From: JAXHTY01 sp034189225
Lineage (GTDB): Bacteria; Desulfobacterota; Desulfobacteria; Desulfobacterales; Desulfosudaceae
NCBI GenBank assembly: GCA_034189225.1
Contig: JAXHVL010000099.1
Location: 1-64,000 of the forward strand
DNA length: 64,000 nucleotides
Direction of reading: 5' to 3'
The position numbers and the translations under genes are program-made. The stretch's first letter is position 1, and every line of letters begins with the position of its first letter. The notes under the pieces are model-generated. The model was not told the origin of the DNA and searched no databases. It saw only the letters and a list, made by a program, of their open reading frames with translations. Positions 44,701-53,381 of this stretch are shown here, piece after piece.

Positions 44701-45006
44701 TCAGGACGTACGGTCATCGCCGTCAGTGATCGATTCGGCGAGGGCCGCCCGCTGTTTCCGGTTTACATGTAGCCCCAGCAGCAGCACCGTAAGAATGGGG
44801 CAGACCGATGCGGCCGCCAGGATGCCGAAGCCTTCCACCACGCCCACCTGGGAACCGATGCCCAGGCCCAGGCCGATGGCCAACACAAGGGGGACTGTGA
44901 TCGGACCGGTGGTCACACCGGCACTGTCCCAGCCGAAATTGACGAAATCTTCCGTGGAAAGGCGGGTGACAAGAATCAATACAAGATAGGATGTTGAAAT
45001 CGTCAT
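44701..45006 (-). pseudogene. DUF1538 membrane protein, C-terminal remnant
   Basis: A 101-residue hydrophobic ORF matching the end of DUF1538 proteins: FGWDSAGVTTGPITVPLVLAIGLGLG and EGFGILAAASVCPILTVLLLGL. Family members are usually more than twice as long with a repeated domain, so the N-terminal part is lost. It ends 11 bp before the PII-like gene. Probably non-functional. Confidence 0.6.
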
Positions 45007-45142
45007 ATCGCTTGTATATTCTTGCAGTATATCAACACCGCCCCCCTGTAAAGATTTTTCACTTTTCCCGGCCGGTGGATGACGGGAAATCGGGTTAAAC
45101 CGCCGCAGCTCTGTCAGGGCCTGAAGGTCTATTGCGTCACTG

Positions 45143-45562
45143 TCAAAGATGAAAAGGATTGCAGATGCGCATTTGTTTATCCACCAGCAGGCCGTGCTGC
45201 ATGTCTTCGGAATAGAGGGTATGGCAGCCGGACAGCAGGGCAGCGGCGACGATCATGGCATCGTAAATGCTCAGCTGATAGCGTTCCGCTATGGTCATGC
45301 CGCGGCTGTGGGTTTCGATGGTCAGGGAATCAACCGGACAGAGGGAACGGATAGGAGTCAGCAGTTCATTGACGTCGGGCCAGGACATGGACAGTTTTCG
45401 GCGGGCAACATTGGCTGTTTCGTTTAATACCTGGACACTGATCCGTCCGCCGGTCCGCAAAATGGCCTCAGCTTTTTCAGCTTTTTCTTTGTTTGCTGAT
45501 AGAAGGTAAAGCAGGATATTGGTGTCAATAAATACGCTGAAATTCGGCTGGTTACCGGGCAT
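45143..45562 (-). CDS. PIN-domain toxin (VapC-like)
   Basis: A 139-residue PIN-domain ribonuclease. The acidic active-site residues are seen in VFIDTNILLYLLS (first Asp), in NETANVARRKL (Glu), in YDAMIVAAAL (third Asp) and in YSEDMQHG (fourth). It overlaps the AbrB-type antitoxin gene upstream by 11 bp, the standard type II toxin-antitoxin order. It would cleave RNA when free of the antitoxin. Confidence 0.87.
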   Translation of the reverse strand: MPGNQPNFSVFIDTNILLYLLSANKEKAEKAEAILRTGGRISVQVLNETANVARRKLSMSWPDVNELLTPIRSLCPVDSLTIETHSRGMTIAERYQLSIYDAMIVAAALLSGCHTLYSEDMQHGLLVDKQMRICNPFHL

Positions 45563-45782
45563 TGGCGTCCTCCCTGTCGAATGTGAAATCCGCCGGCAGG
45601 CGGCCGCGAAAGGCCCGTAGCCGGGAGAGCAGGGTTTCCCGGTCGGGTTTTTTTCTTATCTGGAAGATTCGTTCGTCCGCCACTTCCACTTCAATATCAT
45701 CCCCTTCGTGAAGGTCCAGGACTTTCACCACCGACGCCGGGATCCGAATGGCCAGACTGTTGCCCCATTTTGAAACCTGCAT
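45552..45782 (-). CDS. AbrB/MazE-family antitoxin
   Basis: A 76-residue protein with a swapped-hairpin AbrB DNA-binding domain: VSKWGNSLAIRIPASVVKVLDLHEGDDIEVEV. The acidic C-terminal half (PADFTFDREDANAR) probably covers the toxin. The promoter region contains operator-like repeats (45781-45825), consistent with autoregulation. Confidence 0.88.
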   Translation of the reverse strand: MQVSKWGNSLAIRIPASVVKVLDLHEGDDIEVEVADERIFQIRKKPDRETLLSRLRAFRGRLPADFTFDREDANAR

Positions 45783-45825
45783 GATATATGATCTCCTGTA
45801 TATACATTTTAATCCTGTATATCAT
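45781..45825 (-). promoter_or_regulatory. Putative operator of the toxin-antitoxin pair
   Basis: Two direct copies of TCCTGTATAT (45794-45803 and 45813-45822) 19 bp apart, with ATGATATA and TATATCAT at the outer edges. This suits binding by the AbrB-type antitoxin just upstream of its own start. Confidence 0.5.
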
Positions 45826-45885
45826 TATTGTGAATGCATGTCAATGGGGTAATGTCATCCTGTGTTTGGCTGTGGCTGGATTGAC

Positions 45886-45910
45886 CGTTCCCACGCTCGG
45901 CGTGGGAACG
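45886..45910. repeat. CGTTCCCACGC hairpin, copy 1
   Basis: CGTTCCCACGC-TCG-GCGTGGGAACG, a perfect short inverted repeat between the antitoxin and the ferredoxin gene. A similar one lies at 49064-49088. This is a common dispersed hairpin in many bacterial genomes. Confidence 0.7.
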
Positions 45911-45960
45911 AGGGGAAATTTTATATTTCTCAAGCACAACGCCATTGCCGCATTTTACAT

Positions 45961-47508
45961 TCAGCCATACCCCGCCACCGGCCGGGGCGGCGGTTCAGTG
46001 GTGGCCACCACGCGGACCGCGGCATTACCTTCCAGGGGGCACATGGTTTCGCAAATGCCGCAGCCGATGCAGAGGCTGTCAACGATGTAGGGCTGCATCA
46101 GGGTCTGGGAGCGGCCGTCCGGCATTTGAATAGTTTTTTCCCTGAATTTGATGGCCTTGTCATGGATGGGGCAGTGCTCTTCGCAGACGATGCAGGGGGT
46201 CTGGCTGGCATGGGGCAGGCAGCGGTTTTTGTCAATATAGGCCCGGCCGATGATAAAGGACTGCTTTTCTTCAAGCGTGAGCTTTCGAATCGCGCCGGTG
46301 GGGCACACCTGGCCGCACAGGGTGCAGTTGAATTCGCAGTATCCCAGCCGGGGCACCAGTCTTGGGGTGAACATACCGTCCAGGCCCTGCTCCAGCACTA
46401 CCGGCTGAAGGGCATTTTGAATGCATACCTTCATGCATTCGCCACAGCGAACGCAGGATTCAAGAAAATCTTTTTCCGGCAGGGCGCCGGGCGGCCGGAT
46501 CAGCCAGGGGTGTGGGGCGGCTGCGGTGGCGTCGACCCTGGAAAGAAAGGGCAGTGCCAGTCCGGCCAGGCCCGCCCCGATCAGGTGACGCCTGTTTAAG
46601 TCAACGGGGGCCCTGTTTTTGGGCGTAGAAAACCGGAACCGGGTGATAGTATCGGGACAGTATTCCAGGCAGTCCATGCACAGGTTGCATTCTTCGGCCA
46701 TCATCCTGTTGTCATCGCTAAAGGCGGCCATGCGACATTCTTTTTTGCAGCCCTGGCAGGATTTACAGGCCACCAGGGGAATCCGCCGGAAAAAGGAGAA
46801 CCGGGAAATCAACGCCAGCATGCCGCCAAGCGGGCAGAGGTTCCGGCACCAGAACCGCCGGCCGAACAACTCCAGCACAAACACCCCGGCCAGCATGGCA
46901 AAAGAAAGAATAGGCAGGTAGAAATGGCTTTGTTTATAGGGCAGCAGGGTGTCCTTGAAAACATCATAGACCGGTTCCGATACGGCGGTCACCCATGACG
47001 GGGCATGAAAGTAAAGGGTATCGAAAAAGCCGGTGGTGATTGCGTAAAACAGGGGGTCCACGGCCAGTGTGGCACCCCGTACCAGGATGGCGAAAGGGTC
47101 CACGAACCCGATCAACTGTACCCCGAAGACGGCGGCGATCAGTACAATGGCCAGAATGATATATTTGCCGGCCCGCCATTTGACGGGAGCGGGTCTGACC
47201 GGTTTGATCACATGTCCGGCCCCGTCGATCAAGGTTCCCAGCGGACATATCCAGCCGCAGAAGGCGCGGCCGAATATCAGGGTCAGCAGGACGATAAACA
47301 GGGCCGGCAGCAGCAGGACGATAAAGGTTTTGGCGGCCAGCATGACGGATGCCGCTACCAGGGGGTCCCACCGGAAGAAAATGTTCACCGCGTAGGCAAT
47401 GGTGTCCGTACCGGTATAATCGGTTTTTCGGAACAAAAAGAGAAAGAGTACCAGGAACGCGATCTGGGATATGCGCCGCAGCAGGATGGTGGTGGTACGG
47501 ACATTCAT
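45961..47508 (-). CDS. NapH/NapG-like membrane polyferredoxin protein
   Basis: A 515-residue protein combining a NapH-like membrane part (several helices; cytoplasmic motifs CGWICPLG and CRNLCPLGG, plus CKSCQGCKKEC and CNLCMDCLEYCP) with a C-terminal ferredoxin-like part of MauM/NapG type. The C-terminal part has clusters at CVRCGECMKVC, CNFTLCGQVCP, CIVCEEHCP and CIGCGICETMCP. The HLIGAGLAGLALPFLSRVDA stretch near residue 315 resembles a second membrane or Tat-like segment between the parts. It should carry electrons between quinones and periplasmic or cytoplasmic partners. A Tat-exported DUF362 protein is encoded upstream (minus strand), a frequent pairing. Confidence 0.85.
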   Translation of the reverse strand: MNVRTTTILLRRISQIAFLVLFLFLFRKTDYTGTDTIAYAVNIFFRWDPLVAASVMLAAKTFIVLLLPALFIVLLTLIFGRAFCGWICPLGTLIDGAGHVIKPVRPAPVKWRAGKYIILAIVLIAAVFGVQLIGFVDPFAILVRGATLAVDPLFYAITTGFFDTLYFHAPSWVTAVSEPVYDVFKDTLLPYKQSHFYLPILSFAMLAGVFVLELFGRRFWCRNLCPLGGMLALISRFSFFRRIPLVACKSCQGCKKECRMAAFSDDNRMMAEECNLCMDCLEYCPDTITRFRFSTPKNRAPVDLNRRHLIGAGLAGLALPFLSRVDATAAAPHPWLIRPPGALPEKDFLESCVRCGECMKVCIQNALQPVVLEQGLDGMFTPRLVPRLGYCEFNCTLCGQVCPTGAIRKLTLEEKQSFIIGRAYIDKNRCLPHASQTPCIVCEEHCPIHDKAIKFREKTIQMPDGRSQTLMQPYIVDSLCIGCGICETMCPLEGNAAVRVVATTEPPPRPVAGYG

Positions 47509-48081
47509 TTCAGCCTCTTGATTTGGTTTTTTGGGCCAGGCAGTTTCATAAAAAACCTCTGATCCCGGACAGTTTTTTTACATAAAGTGACGTATGCGTT
47601 CATTGGACTTCCAAGGCATTTAATCGGACGATTTGATGGAAACACACCAATTTTGTATGATTTTTAAGTTTATTGCCAAGCTTTTAACCTGCCAAAACAA
47701 CAGCACAGAAACACGTGCCCAGCCCCTTGCAGCGCAGCCGAGCAGGGGCGATTTTTTCGGAAAACGCGGGCAGACTGTTTGAGCAGACGAGGCTTAACGC
47801 ATCTGCAAAAAAGAACAGGCGAGTTTCTGCCCGCGCCGAAAAAACCGTTCCTGCGAGGGAAGCCGAAGGCCAAGCTGCGGGGCGCCCTTTCTTTTGCATA
47901 CTTTTCTTTGGGCGAGCAAAGAAAAGTATGAATGAAGCTGAAATCATGATCAATCCTTTTATCTCTTCATGTCCTTCATGCTATTCATGGTGAAAAAGTT
48001 ACTATCTTATAAAGTCGTCATAAAACTTTGCCGTCCCCAAATTGACATTTTACGAGACCATCTGGAATGAGATCGAGATCG
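47509..48081. repeat. Intergenic region with inverted copy of repeat B
   Basis: A 570-bp gap without a convincing gene. 47712-47746 is an inverted partial copy of repeat B (36465-36599). 47930-48000 contains short direct and inverted motifs (TCTTCATGTCCTTCATG) also seen around 50050-50130. ORFs up to about 90 codons here have low-complexity, alanine-rich products and look spurious. Confidence 0.5.
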
Positions 48082-48996
48082 TTATATTGTTTTGATATTA
48101 CACCTGTCCAGATCCATCTCGCCCAGCCCCATTTTATGGGCCGCAATGGTGGAGGGGACGGCGTCCGGGGAAAGGCCGAAAAGGGTGGTGGCGTAAGCAT
48201 CGGCAGCCACCGGGTCCGTTGATGCCAGAACCGTGTTCAGAGTTTTTACGTCATCCAGGTTTCCGCCCTGGGGGCCGTTGCGCAGAAGAATGCGGGTGGC
48301 GTCAATCACCGTCAGGGTGGGGCGCATCACTGTATTAAGGTCCGCCAGGTTCTGGGCCAGGTTGAAGTGGATCTTTCCCCGCTGATCGCCTATTAAGCCC
48401 ATGACGTTTTTTAATCCCAGGGTGAGCCTTGCCAGGCCATGGTGTTTGGCAATGGGGACGTTGATGTAGCAGTCCGCTTCCAGGGCGTCCTTGTAAATGG
48501 GCCACTGGTCCAGGTTTTTGCCTTTTTTGATGTTCACGGGGATGAATTTGCGATCATCCATATAGTCGCAGGAGACCCGGCTGTCGTTCATGGCGTCCAG
48601 GGCCGGCTTGATGCCGCTGTTATAGTAACACCGGCGCTCTTCGTTGCATGGCCGGTCAAAAACAGAGACCCTGCCGGCGCCGGCATCAAGCGCAAGACTG
48701 ACCAGGGTCTTGACCACCTGTGGGTGGGTGTCGGCTGCCTGTTCCGGCCGCCGGTCCCAGCCGATGTTGGGCTTGACCACCACGTGATCCCCCTTTTTCA
48801 CAAAGCGCTTCATGCCGCCCATGGCGTTCACTACGGATGCCACCAATGATTCATAATCGGTGTTATTGCCCACAAAAATGTCGGGTTTGGCCGGTGCGGC
48901 AGACAGCAGCCCCGGGGCAATGGAGAACACGGGCACCGCCACCATCCCGCCAGCGGACCAGCGGGCCACCTGTTTTAAAAATTCACGTCGGTTCAT
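48082..48996 (-). CDS. Tat-exported DUF362 protein
   Basis: About 304 residues starting MNRREFLKQVARWSAGGMVAV, a twin-arginine signal (RREFLK) with a hydrophobic stretch. The mature part is a DUF362 domain: VKKGDHVVVKPNIGWDRRPEQAADTHPQVVKTLV, FDRPCNEERRCYYNSG, INVPIAKHHGLARLTLGLKNVMGLI, and VLASTDPVAADAYATTLFG. The frame is open upstream to 49263, but that extension runs through an intergenic hairpin and is not coding. DUF362 proteins often accompany ferredoxins; the exact role is unknown. It is likely expressed with the polyferredoxin gene downstream. Confidence 0.85.
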   Translation of the reverse strand: MNRREFLKQVARWSAGGMVAVPVFSIAPGLLSAAPAKPDIFVGNNTDYESLVASVVNAMGGMKRFVKKGDHVVVKPNIGWDRRPEQAADTHPQVVKTLVSLALDAGAGRVSVFDRPCNEERRCYYNSGIKPALDAMNDSRVSCDYMDDRKFIPVNIKKGKNLDQWPIYKDALEADCYINVPIAKHHGLARLTLGLKNVMGLIGDQRGKIHFNLAQNLADLNTVMRPTLTVIDATRILLRNGPQGGNLDDVKTLNTVLASTDPVAADAYATTLFGLSPDAVPSTIAAHKMGLGEMDLDRCNIKTI

Positions 48997-49414
48997 GGAA
49001 AGACCTCTCTTTGTGTTTTTGTTAAACGCAGCGGAGCAACGGTAAAGACCATAAAGTTCATAACGTTCCCACGCGGAGCGCGGGAACGAGAAATGCTCTT
49101 TATTCGTGAAAATTCGTGTCGATTTGTGGGCATATTCCCCCACGAATTGACACAAATCTGCACGAATGGGGCAACACAGGATACGATCAAAAAATAATTG
49201 GCCACAGACCCACGGAGACGAACAATGACAATGGCCGGTCTGTGTCCGTCTGTGGCTGATCACAATAAACCAGGCGCGGCGTGAAGCGCATTGCCATTTT
49301 TATTTTGGCATAGAATTTTGATATAGTCAAGAAATCTGAGTGCCTCATGACATTTCAGGGCAATGGGTTCATCTCAATTTTTCCGCCAATGAAAAGACAG
49401 ACGGAGGCTGTTTT
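48997..49414. other. Intergenic region with a dispersed hairpin
   Basis: About 400 bp. CGTTCCCACGC-style hairpin copy 2 is at 49064-49088 (CGTTCCC/GGGAACG arms). An inverted-repeat region follows (AATTCGTGTCGATTTGTGG / CCACGAATTGACACAAAT-type) at about 49110-49165. The divergent promoters of the DUF362 and ferritin-like genes must lie here. Confidence 0.5.
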
Positions 49415-49899
49415 ATGGATTCGATTTTCAAATCAATCAAGCATGTTGAGACGGTTCTGGAGCTGGCCGTTTATATGGAGCAGGAGAGCCGGGCATTTTA
49501 CCGCAGATGGGCGGATACCGTTGAAGAGGAATCATTGCGGGATCTGTTTGTTTTTCTCGCCCGGGAGGAAAGCGATCATGCCCGGAAGTACACGGAGATG
49601 CTTGAGACGGCGGGGGGCGGTCGTTCGTAGAAAAGGAGAAGCTGCTGGGCGAGTATGCACTGTTCATGGACATGCTGGTGAACGAGGCCATGGGGCATCT
49701 TCAGATGCCGGATGATATGACCCCGACCGGTGTGGTTGAGGCGGCGCTTCAGTTTGAAAAAGACACCCTTCTTATTTTTCAGGAAATTGCGGCTATGTTT
49801 GAGGCAGAAGAAAAAGAAACGATTCTGGCCATCTGCGAGGAGGAAAAACAGCACGTGCATCGGCTGCTGGAATGCAAGCAGGCGTTAATGACCTCGTAA
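49415..49899 (+). pseudogene. Ferritin-like (rubrerythrin-type) protein, frameshifted
   Basis: The first frame (from ATG 49415) reads as a ferritin-like helical pair: VETVLELAVYMEQESRAFYRRWADTVEEESLRDLF and LAREESDHARKYTEML, with the diiron-type E..E..H ligands. It stops after a run of six G at about 49614-49619. The other frame continues FVEKEKLLGEYALFMDMLVNEA, and VVEAALQFEKDTLLIFQEIAAMFEAEEKETILAICEEEKQHVHRLLE carries the second half-site. A single missing G would reconstruct a protein of about 160 residues. It is a phase-variable homopolymer, a recent mutation or a sequencing error. Confidence 0.78.
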
Positions 49900-49907
49900 A
49901 AACCGCC

Positions 49908-50032
49908 CCTGCTCGGCTGCGCTGCAAGGGGCGGGGCACGTGTTGCTGTTCAGTTGTTTCGGTCAACTGAAAAACCCGGCAATAAACTGAAAAATTGAAT
50001 AGCTTACAACAAATTGGCATATGAAGTTCCTT
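49908..50032 (+). repeat. Dispersed intergenic repeat B, copy 2
   Basis: Close copy of 36465-36599 with the same block order. It lies directly after the ferritin-like gene. Downstream (50040-50130) is an inverted repeat of the CCATGAAG / CTTCATGG type. Confidence 0.75.
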
Positions 50033-50163
50033 GAAAGTTTGATTTTTTGACCATGAAGCGCATGAAGATCATAAAGAAATAAAAAATTAACAATAATTTC
50101 AACTTCATGCTCTTCATGGTCGAAATGAAAATATCTCTTTATGGTACTTCCAAGGAACTCGCT

Positions 50164-50211
50164 TCGAAATCGAAATCGAAATCGAAATCGGTATCGGTAT
50201 CGGTATCGATA
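50164..50211. repeat. Hexanucleotide tandem repeat
   Basis: Eight consecutive hexamers: TCGAAA four times, TCGGTA three times and TCGATA once. Noncoding, next to repeat C copy 2. Possible slippage site. Confidence 0.85.
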
Positions 50212-50236
50212 AGTTAAGATTCGATTGCGAAGCCAT

Positions 50237-50294
50237 GGCGCACGTTCCTTCCTGCAAAAACGCCGCGGCGGGGTTGAAAGCTTTTTACGAAGCC
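50237..50294 (-). repeat. Dispersed intergenic repeat C, copy 2 (inverted)
   Basis: Reverse complement of 36388-36445 with a few differences. The same two repeats (B and C) are therefore adjacent at both places, but with C inverted here. Confidence 0.75.
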
Positions 50295-50355
50295 GTCAAA
50301 GAAAAGTATGCAAAAGAAGATGTCTGTGTTTTTCTGTGTGGATCTGTGGCTGGTT

Positions 50356-51429
50356 CTATTTTTGCAGAAATTCGTAGAGGGCGGGAAGGCTTTTGTGCAC
50401 GGCTTTGTGAAAGGGGAAAGTGGTGATGGCCGATGGCCGTATCCATTGATGGCCGGCCGGGCCGTTGCGGCGCACCCTGCCGGCTATATAATCGCAGAAG
50501 TATACATCCATGGTGATTTTAAAGTGGGTATAGGCATGTTTCACCCGGGTGAGGCGTTCACCAACGGTGATGGTCAGGCCCACCGACTCCTGAATGGTCC
50601 GCTGACATCCGGTTTCGGGGTTTTCTTGTTCTTTTAACCGCCCGCCCGGAAATTCCCACAGGCCACCCAGCAATCCGGGCTCCGGTCGCTTTACGATCAG
50701 CAGGGTCCCGTTTTTTTGAATGATGCCCACTGTGAGATGATGGTGAGGGGTCTTTCGCGCTGCCACCCGTTTGGGAAATGCGTGGGTTTTTTGTTTTCTC
50801 AGGGCAAGGCAGAATGGAGCAACCGGGCACTCATCACAGAGCGGCTTGCCGGGCTTGCAGATCAGGGCCCCCATCTCCATCATGGCCTGGTTAAAGGTGC
50901 CCGGATCGGTATGGTCCAGAAGGGTTTCGGCTTTGGCGGCAAAGACCTTGTGGCTTTTCGACAGGTTGACGGGTTCATCCATCATAAACAGGCGGGCCAG
51001 CACCCGTTTGACATTGCCGTCCACCACCGCCAGGGGATGGCCGAAGGCGATGCTCTGCACCGCCGCGTTGATGTAATTGCCCACGCCGGGAAGACGCCTG
51101 AATGCTTCAGGGTCGGCTGGAATAAGCTTTTCAGGAGCGTTGTTGATCTGGTTGGCCGCCGCATGAAGGTGGCGGGCCCGGGAATAGTATCCAAGGCCCT
51201 CCCACAGTTTTAAAATATCCTGATGGTCAGCCCCGGCCGGTGCTTGAACATTGGGAAATGCCCTGAAAAATCGCCTGTAATACCCCACCACCGTGGCCAC
51301 CTGGGTTTGCTGAAGCAAGACCTCGGATATCCAGATATGATAGGGGTCCCTGCTTTTCCGCCAGGGCAGAGCCCGTTGGTGGGTTTCATACCAGCGGGTC
51401 AGGTGTTGCTGAAAGGCTTTCAGTTCCAC
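50356..51429 (-). CDS. mutY: A/G-specific adenine DNA glycosylase MutY
   Basis: A 357-residue MutY that removes adenine mispaired with 8-oxoguanine. The HhH-GPD domain has catalytic Glu in ISEVLLQQTQV (about 36), the helix-hairpin-helix LPGVGNY and catalytic Asp in VVDGNVKRV (about 139). The [4Fe-4S] loop is CKPGKPLCDECPVAPFC (C-X6-C-X2-C-X5-C). The C-terminal third is the NUDIX-like 8-oxoG recognition domain (LWEFPGGRLKEQE). Translation starts at a GTG (51429), because an in-frame stop lies just upstream. It is intact and of family length. Confidence 0.95.
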   Translation of the reverse strand: MELKAFQQHLTRWYETHQRALPWRKSRDPYHIWISEVLLQQTQVATVVGYYRRFFRAFPNVQAPAGADHQDILKLWEGLGYYSRARHLHAAANQINNAPEKLIPADPEAFRRLPGVGNYINAAVQSIAFGHPLAVVDGNVKRVLARLFMMDEPVNLSKSHKVFAAKAETLLDHTDPGTFNQAMMEMGALICKPGKPLCDECPVAPFCLALRKQKTHAFPKRVAARKTPHHHLTVGIIQKNGTLLIVKRPEPGLLGGLWEFPGGRLKEQENPETGCQRTIQESVGLTITVGERLTRVKHAYTHFKITMDVYFCDYIAGRVRRNGPAGHQWIRPSAITTFPFHKAVHKSLPALYEFLQK

Positions 51430-51514
51430 ATCAGAATATTTTCATAATAAATATCTTTCAGCTTCCGGGGAATTCATTCATGTGAACCTCCGGTTAATCT
51501 GAATGATATCAGTG

Positions 51515-51706
51515 TTAAACGCCCCCTTGCCCCTCCAGTGAACACTGGGTAAAGTCGATCTGCTGGTCGCAGTTGTCGCATTTGTGGGGTTTGTCAAATT
51601 CATCGGAAAAGATTTCCTTTTGGGTCCCGCAGTTGGGGCAGTTACAGGTAAAGGACTTGAGGTTTTTGAACTGTTCATAGCCGGGACAATGCTGGGGTGT
51701 GGTCAT
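51515..51706 (-). CDS. Small zinc-ribbon protein
   Basis: A 63-residue protein with paired cysteines CNCPNCGTQKEIF and HKCDNCDQQIDF, a zinc-ribbon arrangement; a further Cys lies at residue 7. AAAGGAGGCACCC is a strong ribosome-binding site. It is the last gene of the long minus-strand metabolic run, 67 bp after the MEMO-family gene. Function unknown. Confidence 0.8.
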   Translation of the reverse strand: MTTPQHCPGYEQFKNLKSFTCNCPNCGTQKEIFSDEFDKPHKCDNCDQQIDFTQCSLEGQGGV

Positions 51707-51773
51707 GGGTGCCTCCTTTTTTAGGATCAGTTTTTTATACGTCTGTTTTGATCTGAACAGCCGTCCGGCATAT

Positions 51774-52625
51774 TCAGGCCATGGCGATACCTGCGTAACC
51801 TACGAATGTATCGCCGGGGTTCTTGTCATAACTTGTGCCATATTCGGTCAGTGTGGCGTTTTGGGCGTCCAGAGCCCCGGCCATGGTGATGGCTGCGGCT
51901 GCTGCGCCAGCGCAGCAGGCATTATGGGCCGAAAGGGCTTCTCTTATTACACCCTCGGCATCCATGGCCGCCATTCGGTCGATGATACGGCTGTCTTCAT
52001 TTTTCCGTACCTTTTCATGTGCCGCATCGCCAAGCCCGTAATGGGTCAGGCCGAAGCTTGGCCCGTAATGGGTGAGGTCTGTGGAGCCCACCACCCTTGC
52101 ATTGATTCCCATGGTTTTGATCGCTTCGGCCGCGGCATTGCCGATTTCCATGGCAACGGACGCGGGCGGCACCCCCACGGGAAGCAGGCGAGAGTGAGGG
52201 AAGAAGTGTTTTACAAAGGGCAGCTGCAGCTCGATGGTATTGTCCGGGGAAAACCCGTCCGGTGTTTCAATCTCAAAAGGAAACTGCGGTTCCAGGGCTT
52301 GTGCCAGCTCTGTGTCGATTCCCAAGGGGCCCAACGGGGTGTCAATGCCGCCGTCTGTCATGATGACGGGAGCTGCGCCGGGCGGCAGATGCATGCCGAA
52401 TACGACGATGGTATCCGGCGCCGGCTCAGGGGCCAGCAGGGAGATGGCCCGGCAGGCGATGCCGCCGGAAAAGGGCCATCCTGCATGGGGAACAATCACC
52501 CCGCACGCTGCTTTTTCGGGAAATTGTGCCGGGGTCTGTTCGAGGAACTGGTTGATCTGGCGGACGCAATCGTTCGCATTGCCCGGATACCAGCTGCCAG
52601 CAAATACGGGCCGTCGAATTTTCAT
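51774..52625 (-). CDS. MEMO1-family protein (AmmeMemoRadiSam system protein B)
   Basis: A 283-residue MEMO-like protein: RRPVFAGSWYPGNANDC, GVIVPHAGWPFSGGIACRAI (metal-binding His), FGMHLPPG, HSRLLPVGVPP, VGSTDLTHYGPSFG and a C-terminal AMDAEGVIREA region. These belong to the extradiol dioxygenase LigB-like fold. Bacterial members travel with an AMMECR1 protein and a radical SAM enzyme, neither of which is adjacent here. GAAGGAGGCGATC precedes the ATG at 52625. It follows hypB by 20 bp. Confidence 0.87.
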   Translation of the reverse strand: MKIRRPVFAGSWYPGNANDCVRQINQFLEQTPAQFPEKAACGVIVPHAGWPFSGGIACRAISLLAPEPAPDTIVVFGMHLPPGAAPVIMTDGGIDTPLGPLGIDTELAQALEPQFPFEIETPDGFSPDNTIELQLPFVKHFFPHSRLLPVGVPPASVAMEIGNAAAEAIKTMGINARVVGSTDLTHYGPSFGLTHYGLGDAAHEKVRKNEDSRIIDRMAAMDAEGVIREALSAHNACCAGAAAAAITMAGALDAQNATLTEYGTSYDKNPGDTFVGYAGIAMA

Positions 52626-52645
52626 GATCGCCTCCTTCGGTGGCG

Positions 52646-53314
52646 TCAACTTTTTTTATCTGCCACTTTCTGTTTCAGCCAGTCCAGCCAGGGCGTCAGG
52701 CCCTCGCCGGTACTGGAAGACGTTTCAAAAACCGGCATGTCCGGGTTGATCTGCCTGATGTTGGCCGCCGCCTGGGCGATATCGAATTCCAAGTGAGGCA
52801 GCAAGTCCACTTTGTTCAGCAGTGCCACATCGCAGACCCGGAACATTAATGGATATTTCAAGGGTTTGTCCTCGCCCTCGGTAATGCTCAGCACCACTGC
52901 GCGAGCGTTTTCGCCGATGTCAAATTCAGCCGGGCAAACCAGATTCCCCACGTTTTCGACGATCAGCAGATCAAGATTCGCAAGATCAAAGCCGGAGGCG
53001 GCATTCTCAATTACATGGGCAGCAAGATGGCAGTCGCCGCCGAATTCATCCGTGTTCACCTGAACGATGTCCGCGCCGGACTTTGCCAGACGGTCCGCAT
53101 CGTTGGTGGTGCAGATGTCGCCCACGATGACGGCCGTCCGGATGTCGGGCATGATCGCTTCAAGGGTTTTCTCGAGCAGTGTGGTTTTGCCCGCGCCGGG
53201 CGAACTCATGATATTTAGCACAAAGACATTGTTTTCGGAAAACCGTTTCCGGTTCGCCTCGGCCATAGTTTCATTGGCATCCAGGACCCGTCGTACGACC
53301 TTGACTTCTTTCAT
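52646..53314 (-). CDS. hypB: Hydrogenase/urease nickel incorporation GTPase HypB
   Basis: A 222-residue SIMIBI GTPase that delivers nickel to [NiFe] hydrogenase. It has P-loop SSPGAGKTTLLEK (about 38-50), VGDICTTNDADRL, the Cys/His metal site GGDCHLAAHV, IVENVGNLVCPAEFD and the guanine motif NKVDLLPH. No N-terminal polyhistidine stretch is present. The start is set at MKEVKVV, which has AGGGAAACG upstream. hypA precedes it by 67 bp. No hydrogenase structural genes are in view. Confidence 0.95.
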   Translation of the reverse strand: MKEVKVVRRVLDANETMAEANRKRFSENNVFVLNIMSSPGAGKTTLLEKTLEAIMPDIRTAVIVGDICTTNDADRLAKSGADIVQVNTDEFGGDCHLAAHVIENAASGFDLANLDLLIVENVGNLVCPAEFDIGENARAVVLSITEGEDKPLKYPLMFRVCDVALLNKVDLLPHLEFDIAQAAANIRQINPDMPVFETSSSTGEGLTPWLDWLKQKVADKKS

Positions 53315-53381
53315 GGTAGCGTTTCCCTTTTGACTCTTATACAATTAACATATATCCGATTGAGCAAAATTTCAAGGCCGG

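Noticed and set aside
47684..47993. Overlapping 67- to 92-codon ORFs in the gap after the polyferredoxin gene
   Set aside because: They coincide with the repeat B copy and low-complexity sequence; no ribosome-binding sites or homology.
48997..49263. N-terminal extension of the DUF362 ORF
   Set aside because: It runs through an intergenic hairpin repeat, and a Tat signal with its own start begins at 48996.
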